This document shows positions 10,547 through 20,698 of a DNA stretch of 22,113 nt, piece after piece. The stretch's first letter is position 1, and each line of letters begins with the position of its first letter. A model generated the notes under the pieces. The model saw nothing but the letters and a program-made list of their open reading frames with translations. It did not search any database and was not told the origin of the DNA. Source of the DNA: Balantidium ctenopharyngodoni (taxonomy: Eukaryota > Ciliophora > Litostomatea > Vestibuliferida > Balantidiidae); the NCBI GenBank assembly GCA_036325645.1, contig JAWNBB010015966.1, positions 1 through 22,113 of the forward strand. The letters run 5' to 3'. A program made the position numbers and the translations under genes.

Positions 10547-10738
10547 ATGATTATAAGTGAACTTGAGTTTATGATTATGTTTTCGATTAGGAGAGGATAT
10601 GAAGATCGGGAGGAATGAAGGTTGGAAAGAAGAGAACAAGTGAGATCACAACAAGAGGAAATCGTTGAAAATAAACGAGGAAAAGGAGATATTTATTGAG
10701 TTGGTAAATATGGAAAGAAAATAATAAGAGCCTGATAA
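10547..10738 (+). CDS. Doubtful 63-residue ORF
   Basis: ATG at 10547 to TAA at 10738 with three TGA codons read as Trp, one of them immediately before the TAA. The product has a hydrophobic N-terminal stretch (ELEFMIMFSI) followed by a charged Arg/Glu/Lys segment and ends in the motif VGKYGKKIIRAW. It starts 81 bases after the stop of the reductase gene. The purine-rich composition of this flank favours such charged reading frames by chance. It could be a small mitochondrial-type protein or an exon, but nothing confirms it. Confidence 0.3.
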
Positions 10739-11266
10739 TGGAGAGGGAGTAATGTACTTTTAGATAATATGCTTTTAGTATAATTAGTTATTGTTTAAAT
10801 GTGTAGACGAGAGTGTCACAAAAACGGATATTATCCTTTGCTCAAAGATACGAAGAGTTTATTAGTAAGTTTAATCATTTTTCTGGATTAACGCAACCTT
10901 CTCTAGCTTTTTGTTTAACGTTTCACTTTTACCTTTTGTTGGATACACATATCGTTTTACATGCACTTGCTTTTTCGTATTTAAAACAATCTATGGTAGG
11001 GTTGGGTAATTAAAGATGTCTCAGTTTTTCCTGGTTTCAAGCTCGGTCTTTTAGGGTTTATAATATTTTGTGTTTTCTCTTCGCTTCATTGTCTTCCTGG
11101 GATCAATCAATAATCTTTCTTTAAATAAACAAAAAGATTGCATTTCTTTTACTTTTACTTTCATTGAGTATGATTGTGAGTTCATGAAGAGAGTCTTTTT
11201 GGTCTTTTGAGTTAATAGTGACCTCGTTTCAAAATATTAACTTTAGTATATTTATTTATGGTATAG

Positions 11267-11429
11267 AAAAACACAGCCACGTTCAATTCCTAAAGAAGAA
11301 GAGGAAATCCAGAAAAATCAAAATGCCGTTAGAGATAAGAAACGCGAATCAATGGTGAAATATAAATATTTGACAGGGATGGGATTTCCGGCGATAGCAA
11401 AAATAAATTGCAAGAAAAGAAAAGAATAA
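11267..11429 (+). CDS. Possible terminal exon, Lys/Glu-rich
   Basis: Frame open from an acceptor-like GGTATAG ending at 11266 to TAA at 11427-11429, giving about 53 residues with motifs SIPKEEEEIQKNQNAVRDKK and LTGMGFPAIAKINCKK. The amino-acid pattern is protein-like, but no start or upstream exon was established. A competing overlapping frame, ATG 11170 to TAG 11397 with TGA as Trp, is open for 75 codons. At most one is likely to be real. Confidence 0.25.
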
Positions 11430-11818
11430 TAATTGAAAATACCGTCTTTCCAACTATCACAAAAGACCTTATGAACTTAAATGAATAAAACAAACAAGCA
11501 CTGAACGTGTTATGGTTCCACACAAAACAACCGCAAATAGTGTCGTCAACTTAATTGTTTTTAATGTGAAAAATAATAACATATACAATGCACAACAGTT
11601 CTTTATATACTCATTGTGAAGAATATTTCTCGTTTTCTGGAGTTTTCCTTCTCTTCTCGTAGAACAAAAAAAAACTTTATCCCATGACTACTTTGTTTAC
11701 TCTCACTTTGATGTCAATTCCCATTTGTTTTAATTTAATTAATATTAGACTAGTAAGATTGTTCTTAATCAACAAGCATTTACTACTTTATTACTCGAGA
11801 ATTATTTTAATTAATTAT

Positions 11819-13183
11819 TTATTTCTTGCCCTTACATCCTCTTAAATGCACTGCTAATCGATCGGGTAGAAATTTCCTCCCGCATTGATCGCATGGAGCT
11901 CATTCAACATTGGCCGATGAATCTTGTTCCTCTTCCTTCATTTTGCTTCCCCCAGAACTACTTTCCCCCATTTTAAATATACGATTATTTGGATTTTTAT
12001 CTCAGGGTTTTTCTTCTTCTTTTTCTTGAGCTGATGCTTGACCACCTTGTGGAATTGGCTTCGGTTCAGTTGTTTTTTTCGGGGGCGGTGCCATGGGATC
12101 ACTGCAAGTTTTTAGATGTTCTTCCATTTTTAGTTTTCAAATATTTCGCGCACAGTAATCGCAAGGAACATATACCATATTATCCTTATTATCTTCTAAA
12201 TTTTTATTGTACTTTTCGATTTGTTCTGCGGTTAATACGGAGAGCTTTCCAATGATTTGGTCAAAATCTTCCGGTTTCAACACGTTTGGATCTTTGCCAA
12301 TATTATTCCTTCTCCATGATATTTCACAAGTTTTCAAATGCGAGGCGTAGCTTGGGATTGGAAAACTTTTAAAGCAAAAATAACAAATTCACTTCGCGGT
12401 GGAAGCCTTCGGTTGAGCGGGTTTCGGATCTTTTTCTTTTTCTAATTCGGAATCGAGTTTATCTATGAATGCTTTTTTATTGGACGCGTCTTTGTTGACA
12501 GGCGCTTTTTTCGTTCGATCCGTCGGTTTGTATTTGTCTTCGTTCTGGAGTTCTTTATCCAGTTTTTCCAAAAACACTTTATTTGGGTCTTCTTCCTTTA
12601 TTTCACCTTGCAATTTCTTCTTTTGTTCTGCGTAAGGAACGTATGGATTTTGCGCGTCTTTTTCCATTTCTTTCTCTAACTTTTCCAAAAACGCTTGTTT
12701 CGAATCTTTCGGTGCAACTTGTGCACCGTCACCTCCTGCTTGCTTAACCTTTCCTTTATTTTCCGATGGTTTATATTTGGGATTCTTCTGCTCGTTTTCT
12801 CATTCTTTGTCTAACTTTTCCATGAAATCTTGATTCAGGTCAACTACTTCTTTTTTCTTGGGTTGAGATTGTTTATACGTCGAGCTTTGCGACTCCTTCT
12901 CGAGTTCCTTATCCAACTTCTCAAGAAACGCCTTTTGAGGATCCTCTTTTGGTTTTTTTGATGATTTATAACCCGAATGCTCTTGCTCTTTGGCCATCTC
13001 TTTATCTAATTTATCGAGAAACGCATTATTATCATATCCTCCTCTTCCTTGACCACTATGAAATTTATTACTTTTATCACATGAACGCAAATGAACTTCC
13101 AACCGATGAGAGAGGAATTTTCTTGAGCAACAAGGGCAGGGAGTGAGTTCTTGTGATTGTGCTTCACCTGGATTGCTTTGCAT
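11819..13183 (-). CDS. Four-finger C2HC zinc-finger protein with six internal repeats
   Basis: ATG at 13183 to TAA at 11819, 454 residues, single exon. Four fingers share exactly the spacing C-x2-C-x11-H-x3-C: C16/C19/H31/C35, C267/C270/H282/C286, C341/C344/H356/C360 and C431/C434/H446/C450. This is the zf-C2HC_2 type seen in ZC2HC1/ZNF474-like proteins. Between fingers 1 and 2 (about residues 50-260) six copies of the acidic-basic helix motif AFLEKLDKELEKE, with variants, sit about 30-40 residues apart, separated by Pro/Lys linkers. The TGA in finger 3 gives NIWKLK; the finger cysteines themselves are ordinary codons. Relatives of this finger type are common in ciliated organisms, but molecular function is poorly known. 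Zinc binding is well supported; partner and role are not. The repeats look like an internally duplicated unit, possibly a scaffold of short helices. Confidence 0.93.
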
Positions 13184-14036
13184 ATTTATTTGGTTTAATA
13201 ATCATTAGATTATTATTATATGTTTTCGGTTTTAATAAAACTTATTATTATTATTTAATCAAGGACTAATTATTGAGAATTATTGATCATTGATAATAAT
13301 CCATAAATCATCTTCTCGTATCGTATTAAGATATTATTAGTAATTTATAAATAAAAAAATGAGTCCTTTTGCTATTGTGATACTTGGGTCGGAAAGATAA
13401 ATTAATAAACTTACATGAAAAATGATTCCTTAAAATGAAGTTATTGAATAATATGATAATGTAATAATGAAATCCGAGAACTGTTGAGTTAAGATGAGTT
13501 CGTTGGTTACCGGTAACAAAGGTAAGTAACATCATAATAAATGGAATAAACGATTAAATGTCGTGTTGAGAAAGATAAATGTGAAACGTCGACATAGATT
13601 TACAAAACGTGTTTGTTTGTTTAGTGATTTGATTTGATATTGCTGAACGGAAAGAATAGGAAGAAGGAAAACAAAAAGATAGTTCAAATGAAAAACACGT
13701 CTTCGACGTGTTTAATTAAATATTAACTCTTGATCATAATATTAACAACACTTTGATTTAATATGTTTCCTCGCATTTAAATATAAAACCTCATTTTCAT
13801 TCAAGACCAACTCTATATTACAATCATATTCCTTTGAAATTCTACCCTCTCGGCTTTACTCATCATCCCGACAGGTCTTTATTGATATATTATCCTATTC
13901 AGTAATTAGTCATTTACTATATTAAAAAGAAATAAAAATTTCAAATTAAAACAAGAAAACAATAAAACTGATTAAATAATTACTTAACGAGAAACCATCA
14001 CCTTCCCATATTTGATAACTTAATATTATAAATATT
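13184..14036. other. Intergenic interval between two minus-strand genes
   Basis: About 850 bases: 5' flank of the zinc-finger gene, then 3' flank of the coiled-coil gene. Plus strand leans to G up to about 13700 and to C afterwards, so the two flanks meet near 13700-13740. A 69-codon minus frame at 13326-13535 looks like a chance frame. AT-rich; no repeat or RNA gene seen. Confidence 0.5.
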
Positions 14037-15376
14037 CTATATATCACTCTCACTATTTGTTGGCATTGCTCTCGGTTTACTTTTCTTTCCTTTTTTAACT
14101 TTATTTTTATTCACCTTTCCTTTCAGCACATTTCCCTTATTTTCCACCTTTAATTTGTTCATTGACATACTTCTATTATTATACCCATTAACTGAATTCA
14201 TTTTTTTACTCAAATTCTTTTTCTGAATCTTTCCCTTGCCTCGAGAAGTGCTTCCTTTCACTTTGGTAGTTTTGGGATTATCAATGGTGCAATGTTTATT
14301 CACTCTTTTCCTTTGCCCTGTGAAAGTTAATTCATTCTCTAAATAATTAATTCTCTTTTCTCATTTTTTGAAATCGCTTTCTTCTTTACTCTCCCTCGTA
14401 TCAGTATAGTTATCCATTATTAAATCATTAGATAATTTACGCGAGTTCAAGATTTGATCTTTTCCCTTGTTATCATCATCATCATTATCTCATTCCAAAT
14501 CCTCCTCATGTAATGTAACATTATTACCTTGGTTTTTATCTGCCAACGCCTTCGCGAAAACATTTTCCACGAAGATAAGTTTATCCTGTAACTCCTCGAT
14601 ATCGTAAACGTTTTTTCAAGGGAGATTCAAAAGAGTGTTTATCTTCTGAATAAAGAAATTCACCGTTTCCATGTATTTCTCGAGTGTGTGCATTTTGGTA
14701 TTGTTCTCTGCGATTTGTTGCTTGTAACTATTCAAATCCTTTAAGTAGTTGTTGCTGTTTTCGTCGATCACGATTTCAAAGTCCTTGATTTTCTTGTTCA
14801 TTATGTCTATTTCTTGGGATTTTAAATTTTCTAAAATATAAATCTTGTTGTCACTTGCTTGTTTATCTCATTGGAGTTTATTGATGATTGACTGTAACTT
14901 TTCTATTGTACCCTCATTATTTTTGCTGTTAATATATTGCTTATTTTGATACGAGGTTTTCTCCTTGTATGCCTCGAAGTCTTGTATGATTTGTAAGTTT
15001 TCTTCGCGGAGGCGCTTGATTTCGAGTTTTAATTTCACGATTTTTGATTTTTTCGCTGCGATTTTTTCGGTTAAGTTGTTGTATTTGTTGTTAGTAATGG
15101 TGTTATTTTGATGAATTGAAGATTGGACATCGTGTGATTGATATAAAGGATTGAATTGCTTGGGATCGGGTTCAGCTTGTGAGAGTAAGAGTTGATTGAT
15201 GTCTTTAAGTGAATTATTTTGAAATGAATTTTGATGAGGTAAAGGCGATGTTGAAGTATCGAGAGTATTTTTGTCTTGCTTTAGTTTATTTCATTCTAGT
15301 TGAAGTTAATATGTTAATAATTACGCTGTTTGTGCTGTGTTATGACGTCGTCGATCCAGGAGTTTTCGTCTGACAT
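14037..15376 (-). CDS. Coiled-coil protein with basic tail, two exons
   Basis: ATG at 15376, exon 1 to 15325, 29-nt intron, exon 2 from 15295 to TAG at 14037; 436 residues. Residues 1-85 are polar and Asn/Gln/Ser-rich after an MSDENSWIDDVI start. Residues ~90-240 form a long heptad-like coiled coil (for example KIVKLKLEIKRLREENLQII) with few helix breakers. An acidic stretch with six Asp within eight residues lies near 285-292. From ~345 the tail is very Lys-rich with Gly/Ser/Asn. The pattern suits a structural or scaffold protein, perhaps cytoskeletal or nuclear, but coiled coils do not identify a family and I do not recognise it. TGA codons encode Trp at several places, including W19 immediately after the splice junction. 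Confidence 0.85.
15296..15324 (-). other. Intron of the coiled-coil gene (29 nt)
   Basis: Begins GTAATT and ends AACTAG on the minus strand; 29 nt, not a multiple of three, with an in-frame TAA if retained. Splicing joins C to AA (Gln), and the frame then stays open for more than 400 codons. It ends the short first exon (52 nt from the ATG). Confidence 0.85.
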
Positions 15377-15561
15377 CTATATATTATATTTTATAATATA
15401 AAGAATTAAAAATTGGAAACATTCGTTTAAGAAAAACACAACGATAAATATCGCATAACACTGTGTCGTTGCTATTGGAGAATAGCAATTACGATATGTG
15501 TAATGGACGATTCGATAACTTATTTGGAAAGAGAAGGGTATAGGATAACAACGAGAAAAAA

Positions 15562-15726
15562 ATGGAATTTAGAGGATGGTATCATGGGGATCAAATGGAT
15601 AAATATATTATACTTGCTGAAGAAAGGGTTAAAACACATGTTGTATTTGTAAATTACGTACATAGTGAAAAGCTTTTGGTACACAATTGGGAAGCGTTAT
15701 TTGAGGGTAATTGGGCATGTAGTTAA
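15562..15726 (+). CDS. Doubtful 54-residue ORF
   Basis: ATG at 15562 to TAA at 15726, with motifs MEFRGWYHGDQMDKYIIL and NWEALFEGNWACS. It uses TGG rather than TGA for its three Trp, and the codon pattern looks protein-like. It lies in the G-rich 5' flank of the coiled-coil gene, and another frame overlapping it (ATG 15505 in frame +1) is also open, so coding is uncertain. No family recognised. Confidence 0.22.
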   Translation: MEFRGWYHGDQMDKYIILAEERVKTHVVFVNYVHSEKLLVHNWEALFEGNWACS

Positions 15727-16686
15727 AATATGTACTCTTCAATGATAAAATAAACACGATCCCATTTATTTTCCGAACAAAGCTAAGATAAAATAACATT
15801 GAAAAAATCAAATTTGATAAATGGAATGATATAATTATATACAAATGTGCACGTTTTGGGAGAATGTAAAGAGCTGATTTATCTATGAACATCAATAGAT
15901 AGTAATTTAGATTACTCCGTTTCCCATACAAAGTAAAGTGAAAAAAATAGTTACATATATCGTGAAATTAGTTTCAGCATTATGGAAAATGTGGAAAAAC
16001 ATTTTTCTGGGAACTATTTATTAAACATATTAATGAATTCCACAATGAAGTAATCCTTAAAACATCATAATGTAATATGTTTCCATATTTCACCAGAAGT
16101 ACATAAAGTAATCCTAAGAATTGAATAATATTTTGTAATAAAAAAATGAATTTGAGTTCAGAATAACCACAAGGAGATTTCCTAGGACTGCAGAAATAAA
16201 GAAAAACAAATATTAGGAAAAACTAAATGGATATCTATTTGAATTGGAAGATATTGAAACAGTAAGGTATAAAGGATCAAAGATTGCAAAAACAAAAAAC
16301 AAAATCTTCGGATGTTGGTCTTGTGAAAAAACTTAACAATAAACAAGCGTTATTCAATAATATTTGATGCTAATAATGTAACCAACTAAGACACATTAAA
16401 AAATTGAAATTTTCAGACAAAAATAAACAAATCTTACAAATTCTCAGTCAACTAAATAAACAAATACCTAAAGATCCAGAATATCTCCCTCAACAAAGCC
16501 TACCGAAAACCTCAAAAATACACAATTTGTAAAAGTATTATCAGGAACTCTAAAACATGACTTTCATGGTTGGAATCGTACTTAATGTCTTCTAGAGCGA
16601 AAAATTAGCAAAATACGCTTTTAAAACGTAAATAGGATTTTAGCTTTTCACCCATGTCAATTGAACGATAACTTTTTCATGGGTTG

Positions 16687-16701
16687 ATTGACTCAGTCAA
16701 T
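16687..16701. repeat. Short palindrome ATTGACT-C-AGTCAAT
   Basis: Perfect 7-base arms around one base. It contains TGACTCA, the classical AP-1/GCN4 site, in the upstream region of the 17459 gene about 760 bases from the start codon. It may be coincidence in AT-rich DNA. Confidence 0.35.
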
Positions 16702-17458
16702 GTAGACAACATCACCACAAAATCATCACAAAAGACTCTATGATAAACATAAACCCGTAGAAATAATTTTGAGAAAGGTTTGATGATTATAAGTTCTCGA
16801 AATTTTGGTATCATCAACTCCCACGAAATGAAGTGAATTCTTTATTTGAGACCTAACACCTCTGCACCCTAATCCAAATTCCAAAATATGATTTTATTTA
16901 AATTAGTATTATTATAACAGAAAAATAAAAACATATCCACACCGTTTTGTATATATGTAAATCGCATTATTCATCTCCCTTTTCTTCTTGTAGAATCTTA
17001 TAATGATCATAATTAAATAACCCTCTTCATTTCATATTTCAAAACCTCTTTGTCCTTGTCCTTGTCTTCAAATCTTCGAATTCACTTTTATCCTTGGCCT
17101 CATACACTTAATTCCTTCATCCTTTTACCCATCCGCACTATTCCATTTTTCTATTTTAATCCCATTTTCTAACTTGCACCAATTCCAATAATTATTATAA
17201 TTACACAAAATCTTTTATTTCTTTATATAATTCAGTTACATATTTCTCCAAAATTATTATCCTTTATTTAAAGCCTAAATCATATACAATCTCATAATAC
17301 TTATCTATTTCCCTCCCCATCAAACCCACAAAGTTACATCATCAACGACGATCTTCTTCATCGTTAAATTCAATTCAAACGCTTCCAATATCCTTTTCGA
17401 ATGAATAACATAACTCAAATTATTATACTAAATTATAAATTTCTTTTAGCGTGAAATA

Positions 17459-19270
17459 ATGAATGGTGTTTCATTAATGTTATCTATACTAAAGAAAACC
17501 AAAGGATGAGTTGAGAACAGCGATTCATATAATAACATTTTTAATCAAGACAAAGACAATGTCTCCCTAGTTAAACATTCAAAAGCTATATCAATATGTA
17601 CACCTGATCTCGCGCGTTTTATGCTCTCTGACAATACCAAACAGTCCCAACCTTTAAAACTATCCAACTTAACGAAAACTCGAAGTCGCAACATTTTATC
17701 GACTATCAGTAACTCATCGCGATTACAAACTTCTCCGAAAGAGTCGATCACTTGACAATACAAACCAATTTTACAATTACCAAGGTTGCCTTCTTCCAGG
17801 TACCCGTCGCATTGATATCTTTTATCCGACTTTTTAGATGATCCGAAATACGAAGAACTATCCTTTCATGACGGTGAAATATCTTGTTCAAGAAGCAAAA
17901 CCAATGAATACATTAATAAATGTATTCGCGATTTATCGGAAAATGTCAACACTGACCGAAGGAATCGACTGAAGTATAGTAAAATGATTTATAAAGACAT
18001 GTACGACTTTGAGTTGAAGTCAATAACAATGAAGTTTACTACAATAGCGCCAGTGAATGGAAGTCATAATCTTGAATATTCTCTACCGTTTACTTTAGTA
18101 CCGTTGTTCTATCATAAGGGATTTGATAATATCAAAGAAATGCTCAGACAATGCCTGTTATTCACGTCTTCATCTGAAACAGTATCATTTGATTATAATA
18201 GCATTCCTGATATTTTGAAAGAGAATCTCAAATGCATGAGCAAGAAGGAACGAGGAGTAACGATGAAAAAACAGTGCTCAAGTACTGAGGATTCAACCTC
18301 AATTGGTCTTGTCGATGATTATCATCAATTCGAGTTTATATTAACTACAGTAAATAAATCATATAAAGTAACAGTCAACATGCCTTGAGTCGAAATGAAC
18401 TGCCCAAGCAAAAAGTTAAGAATTATTAAGTATATTAACGTTGATTTATTAGTGTTTCTCGCGGGGAAACATTATGAAAATTGGGAGTTTTATATTATTA
18501 ATAATTGATTCAGATATCAATTATTTAGACACGCCCTGAATAACACGCTTTCGAAAAGCATGACATGAAATACTAACAATATCAATAAAACTATTTGCTT
18601 AACGAAGCCGATCAAGGTCCAAACCGATTCACCGTTTAATACGAGTTTGATATATTTACATTCGAACGATAATGGCGTGAATGACATCGTAACAATCAAC
18701 GCTGTGAAACTGGAAATTGAAGTTCTTGCTCCTGTCGTGAATAGCAGCAGCAACGATATTCGTCCTGTGAAACATTCAATCAAATTCAATTTCAAAGCCT
18801 CGAAACGTCTGATCAAATCAACCATTTTCTTCGGTGAAAACAACGTGAAACTCGCCTTGATGAAGTTCGTGACTGTTCAATTCGGAAAAGTGAAATTCGA
18901 TTTCATAACTTTTAATTCGTTCTCAAATGAAGAATGGTGTCATTGACTCGATACAATTCTCAAAGATATTAAGCTCGGGGCATCGTCGACACTTACTAAT
19001 ATAATTAACGGCACGGGCGAAGGAAGGAAAATGACACGTAAATACACGAAAAGAGACTGAATGATGAATCGATTCAATAACATTGTTAGTATCGCGCTAT
19101 TATCTTACAGAATGGAAATCAATAAAAAAGGGAGTTGTACAGATCGCCCTGAAAATAAGGAAATTAAGTTAGATGCGATAAAAAATACAATTATGAGCAA
19201 TGTAAAAAACATACAAAAGCTTCCGATGGAAGTGCAAAAATATTACTGAGGCTTTAGTGAGATTGTTTAG
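17459..19270 (+). CDS. Unrecognised 603-residue protein, weakly PH-like C-terminal part
   Basis: ATG at 17459 to TAG at 19268-19270, single exon; a second in-frame ATG at 17477 could also serve. Under the standard code it breaks into several pieces; TGA as Trp gives one frame. Residues 1-180 are polar, Ser/Asn-rich, with basic patches. From about residue 175 a mixed beta/alpha pattern begins (FELKSITMKFTTIAPV; FEFILTTVNKSYKVTV). Around residues 400-500 alternating strands (IKFNFKAS, VQFGKVKFDFITF) end with SFSNEEWCHWLDTI, a Trp-containing helix like the end of a pleckstrin-homology domain. That likeness is weak and I do not claim the family. The tail (~520-603) is basic. No signal peptide or clear membrane helix. 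It is followed 136 bases later by a plus-strand secreted-protein gene. Confidence 0.85.
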
Positions 19271-19299
19271 TCGTAGTTTTTTTAAGTCGAACAATTAAG

Positions 19300-19327
19300 T
19301 TAAGTGTTAAGTGTTAAGTGTTAAGTG
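19300..19327. repeat. Short tandem repeat (TTAAGTG)4
   Basis: Four perfect 7-base units, preceded and followed by partial units, in the 136-base gap between two plus-strand genes. The unit length equals that of the telomere repeat but the sequence is unrelated. It lies at the 3' end of the left gene. Confidence 0.8.
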
Positions 19328-19406
19328 TAATTATTATTTGATTTATCGTTTTAAATGCTCTTTTAATTAATAAATTTAATTGCTTTGTTTAAGTATTAAC
19401 TACATA

Positions 19407-20039
19407 ATGAAGCTATGATATCAAAGTATTGTTGTTTTTCTTCTGAGGGTTGCTACGGTGACGATGGTAAAAACAATAACGTTTAATACGATTGAAAATG
19501 GGAAAGAAGATTTGATTCCTGTGGCTGCGGGAATTGGAGGTGAAGTTGTTAATGCGTGTAGTGAGTGTCAAAAGATAATGTCGAAGTTTTTATTAATGTG
19601 TGTGGATCAAGAGATACATGGTGTGACACCGACAACGTTTAGAGGGTTTTGTGAAGGATTGAGAGGGAGGAATTTATTAAATCTAAGCACGGAGTTATGC
19701 CTTGTTTTGAATGAAAAACTTGCGAATGTTGCCGGTGAAAAAGGAACGGAATTGGTTGATCCGACTAAAGCGCCGGCTTTATGTATAAAATATAAAAATG
19801 AGTGCGATCGGCTTGGTGGCGCGCCAGAGTGCTTTTCAGGCTTTTGTGAAAACATTGTTGAATGTGTTGATTGTCCAACAGCAGTGGTAGATAAATTAAA
19901 AAACGGAACATGAGAACCAGAGATTTGTGGTGCTTCTGGTATTTGTCGATTAGGATGGAAAAACCCGAATGCGAAAGGAGGAAATGCGTATTGCGAGTGT
20001 ACAAATGGTATGAGAGGATTGGCTTGTAATCAATTCTAA
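19407..20039 (+). CDS. Secreted Cys-rich protein: saposin-like plus EGF-like
   Basis: ATG at 19407 to TAA at 20037-20039, 210 residues. This start is chosen because it adds a signal-peptide-like start (MKLWYQSIVVFLLRVATVT) that needs TGA at codon 4 as Trp; the later ATG at 19464 would drop it. Mature part: cysteines at 51, 54, 65, 82, 98, 126 and 133; C-x2-C at the start and C-x6-C at the end with helical sequence between suggest a saposin-B fold, which binds lipids or membranes. A linker with C142, C147, C153 and C156 follows. Residues 174-207 (C174, C180, C196, C198, C207; YCECTNGMRGLAC) match an EGF-like domain end. Expected in the secretory pathway or lysosome, or outside the cell. EGF-like is fairly secure, saposin-like moderate. 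No membrane anchor at the C-terminus. Confidence 0.9.
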
Positions 20040-20167
20040 TAGGGAATAGTTTGAAAATAAGAATTAAACTCACACTTTTATGTTGTTATTAATAAAGAAG
20101 ATAAAATAATAATTGATGTGACAGTGTTTTGTCCAATTTGTGATATTAAATAATCTGCGTTTTCGCG

Positions 20168-20196
20168 GTGATGATGATGATTATTATTATTATTAT
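20168..20196. repeat. Trinucleotide run (GTGATGATGATGA then TTA repeats)
   Basis: GATGATGATGATT passing into ATT repeats downstream of the secreted-protein gene. A simple-sequence tract with no evident function. Confidence 0.6.
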
Positions 20197-20308
20197 CGAA
20201 TATATCCTTTACATTGCTTTATTTAGTGTTATATTTACCCTTCGATATGTAATAGAAATTGAAGACAATTAGTGAAATTATATTATTTATTATTATTGAT
20301 TTTAATTA

Positions 20309-20309
<1 letters not shown>

Positions 20310-20342
<33 letters not shown>
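20310..20342. repeat. Microsatellite (TTA)11
   Basis: About eleven uninterrupted TTA units, flanked by further imperfect ATT units from 20260. It sits exactly where the interval changes from G-leaning to C-rich. Likely length-variable. Confidence 0.85.
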
Positions 20343-20698
20343 TTCATATTTAACAACCAAAAGATTCCCACCTCAATCCCCACGATGCAAAGATAACCCC
20401 ATCCTTCATTTTATATATTTCATTCCCTGATTATCTTATATTAACCAATCGAAAAATACTATAACCACAACCATCAAATATCACCCTCATTTAACACCTT
20501 TACTCCCTTTATAATAAACACAATTATAAATTCTTAATACACAATAAATAATAATAATTATTATTTTCCGTGAATATCCTCTTGATTTCATCCATTACAT
20601 ATTAAATAATTAATCTTGTTTTCACGGTGTAGCATATATTTCCTTTATTTAATACCACTCTATCTAATAAACAATTCAAGCATTTTCAAAATAATTAA

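Larger units (their letters stand above)
10466..11818. other. Convergent 3' interval with doubtful small ORFs
   Basis: Lies between two gene tails (plus gene ending at 10465, minus gene ending at 11819). The plus strand is G/A-rich at first and C/T-rich near 11500-11818, as expected for convergent 3' flanks. Two or three short protein-like frames occur between 10547 and 11429; each is listed separately at low confidence. No RNA gene recognised. Confidence 0.45.
15377..17458. other. 2-kb divergent interval with ORF fragments only
   Basis: Divergent 5' interval between the coiled-coil gene (minus) and the 17459 gene (plus). The left part is G-richer on plus and the right part is C-rich and nearly G-free (31 C against 2 G in 17101-17220), as for other 5' flanks. 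Several short protein-like plus-strand frames (about 15562-15726, 16220-16336 and 16380-16536) follow one another without linking into a gene. A 15-base palindrome, ATTGACT-C-AGTCAAT, lies at 16687-16701. The fragments could be a decayed gene or DNA transposon, but no transposase motif or terminal repeat is visible. Confidence 0.4.
20040..20698. promoter_or_regulatory. Intergenic interval with skew switch and ATT repeat
   Basis: About 660 bases between two plus-strand genes. Left part leans to G, and right part (20341-20520) has 51 C and only 6 G on the plus strand. The switch coincides with AT-only DNA and a long (TTA)n run. The right part should hold the promoter of the RRM/KH gene. No gene or RNA seen. 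Confidence 0.5.

Noticed and set aside
10813-11013. 66-codon plus-strand frame beginning with GTG
   Set aside because: No ATG start, preceded in frame by TAG, no domain; GTG starts are not expected in ciliate nuclear genes.
11281-11291. GTTCAATTCCT resembling a tRNA B box
   Set aside because: No A box, acceptor stem or cloverleaf could be formed around it.
15629-15931. Minus-strand 100-codon hydrophobic frame
   Set aside because: Starts outside any supported gene, lies in the flank of the coiled-coil gene, lacks domain-like features and overlaps protein-like frames on the other strand; most likely chance in AT-rich DNA.
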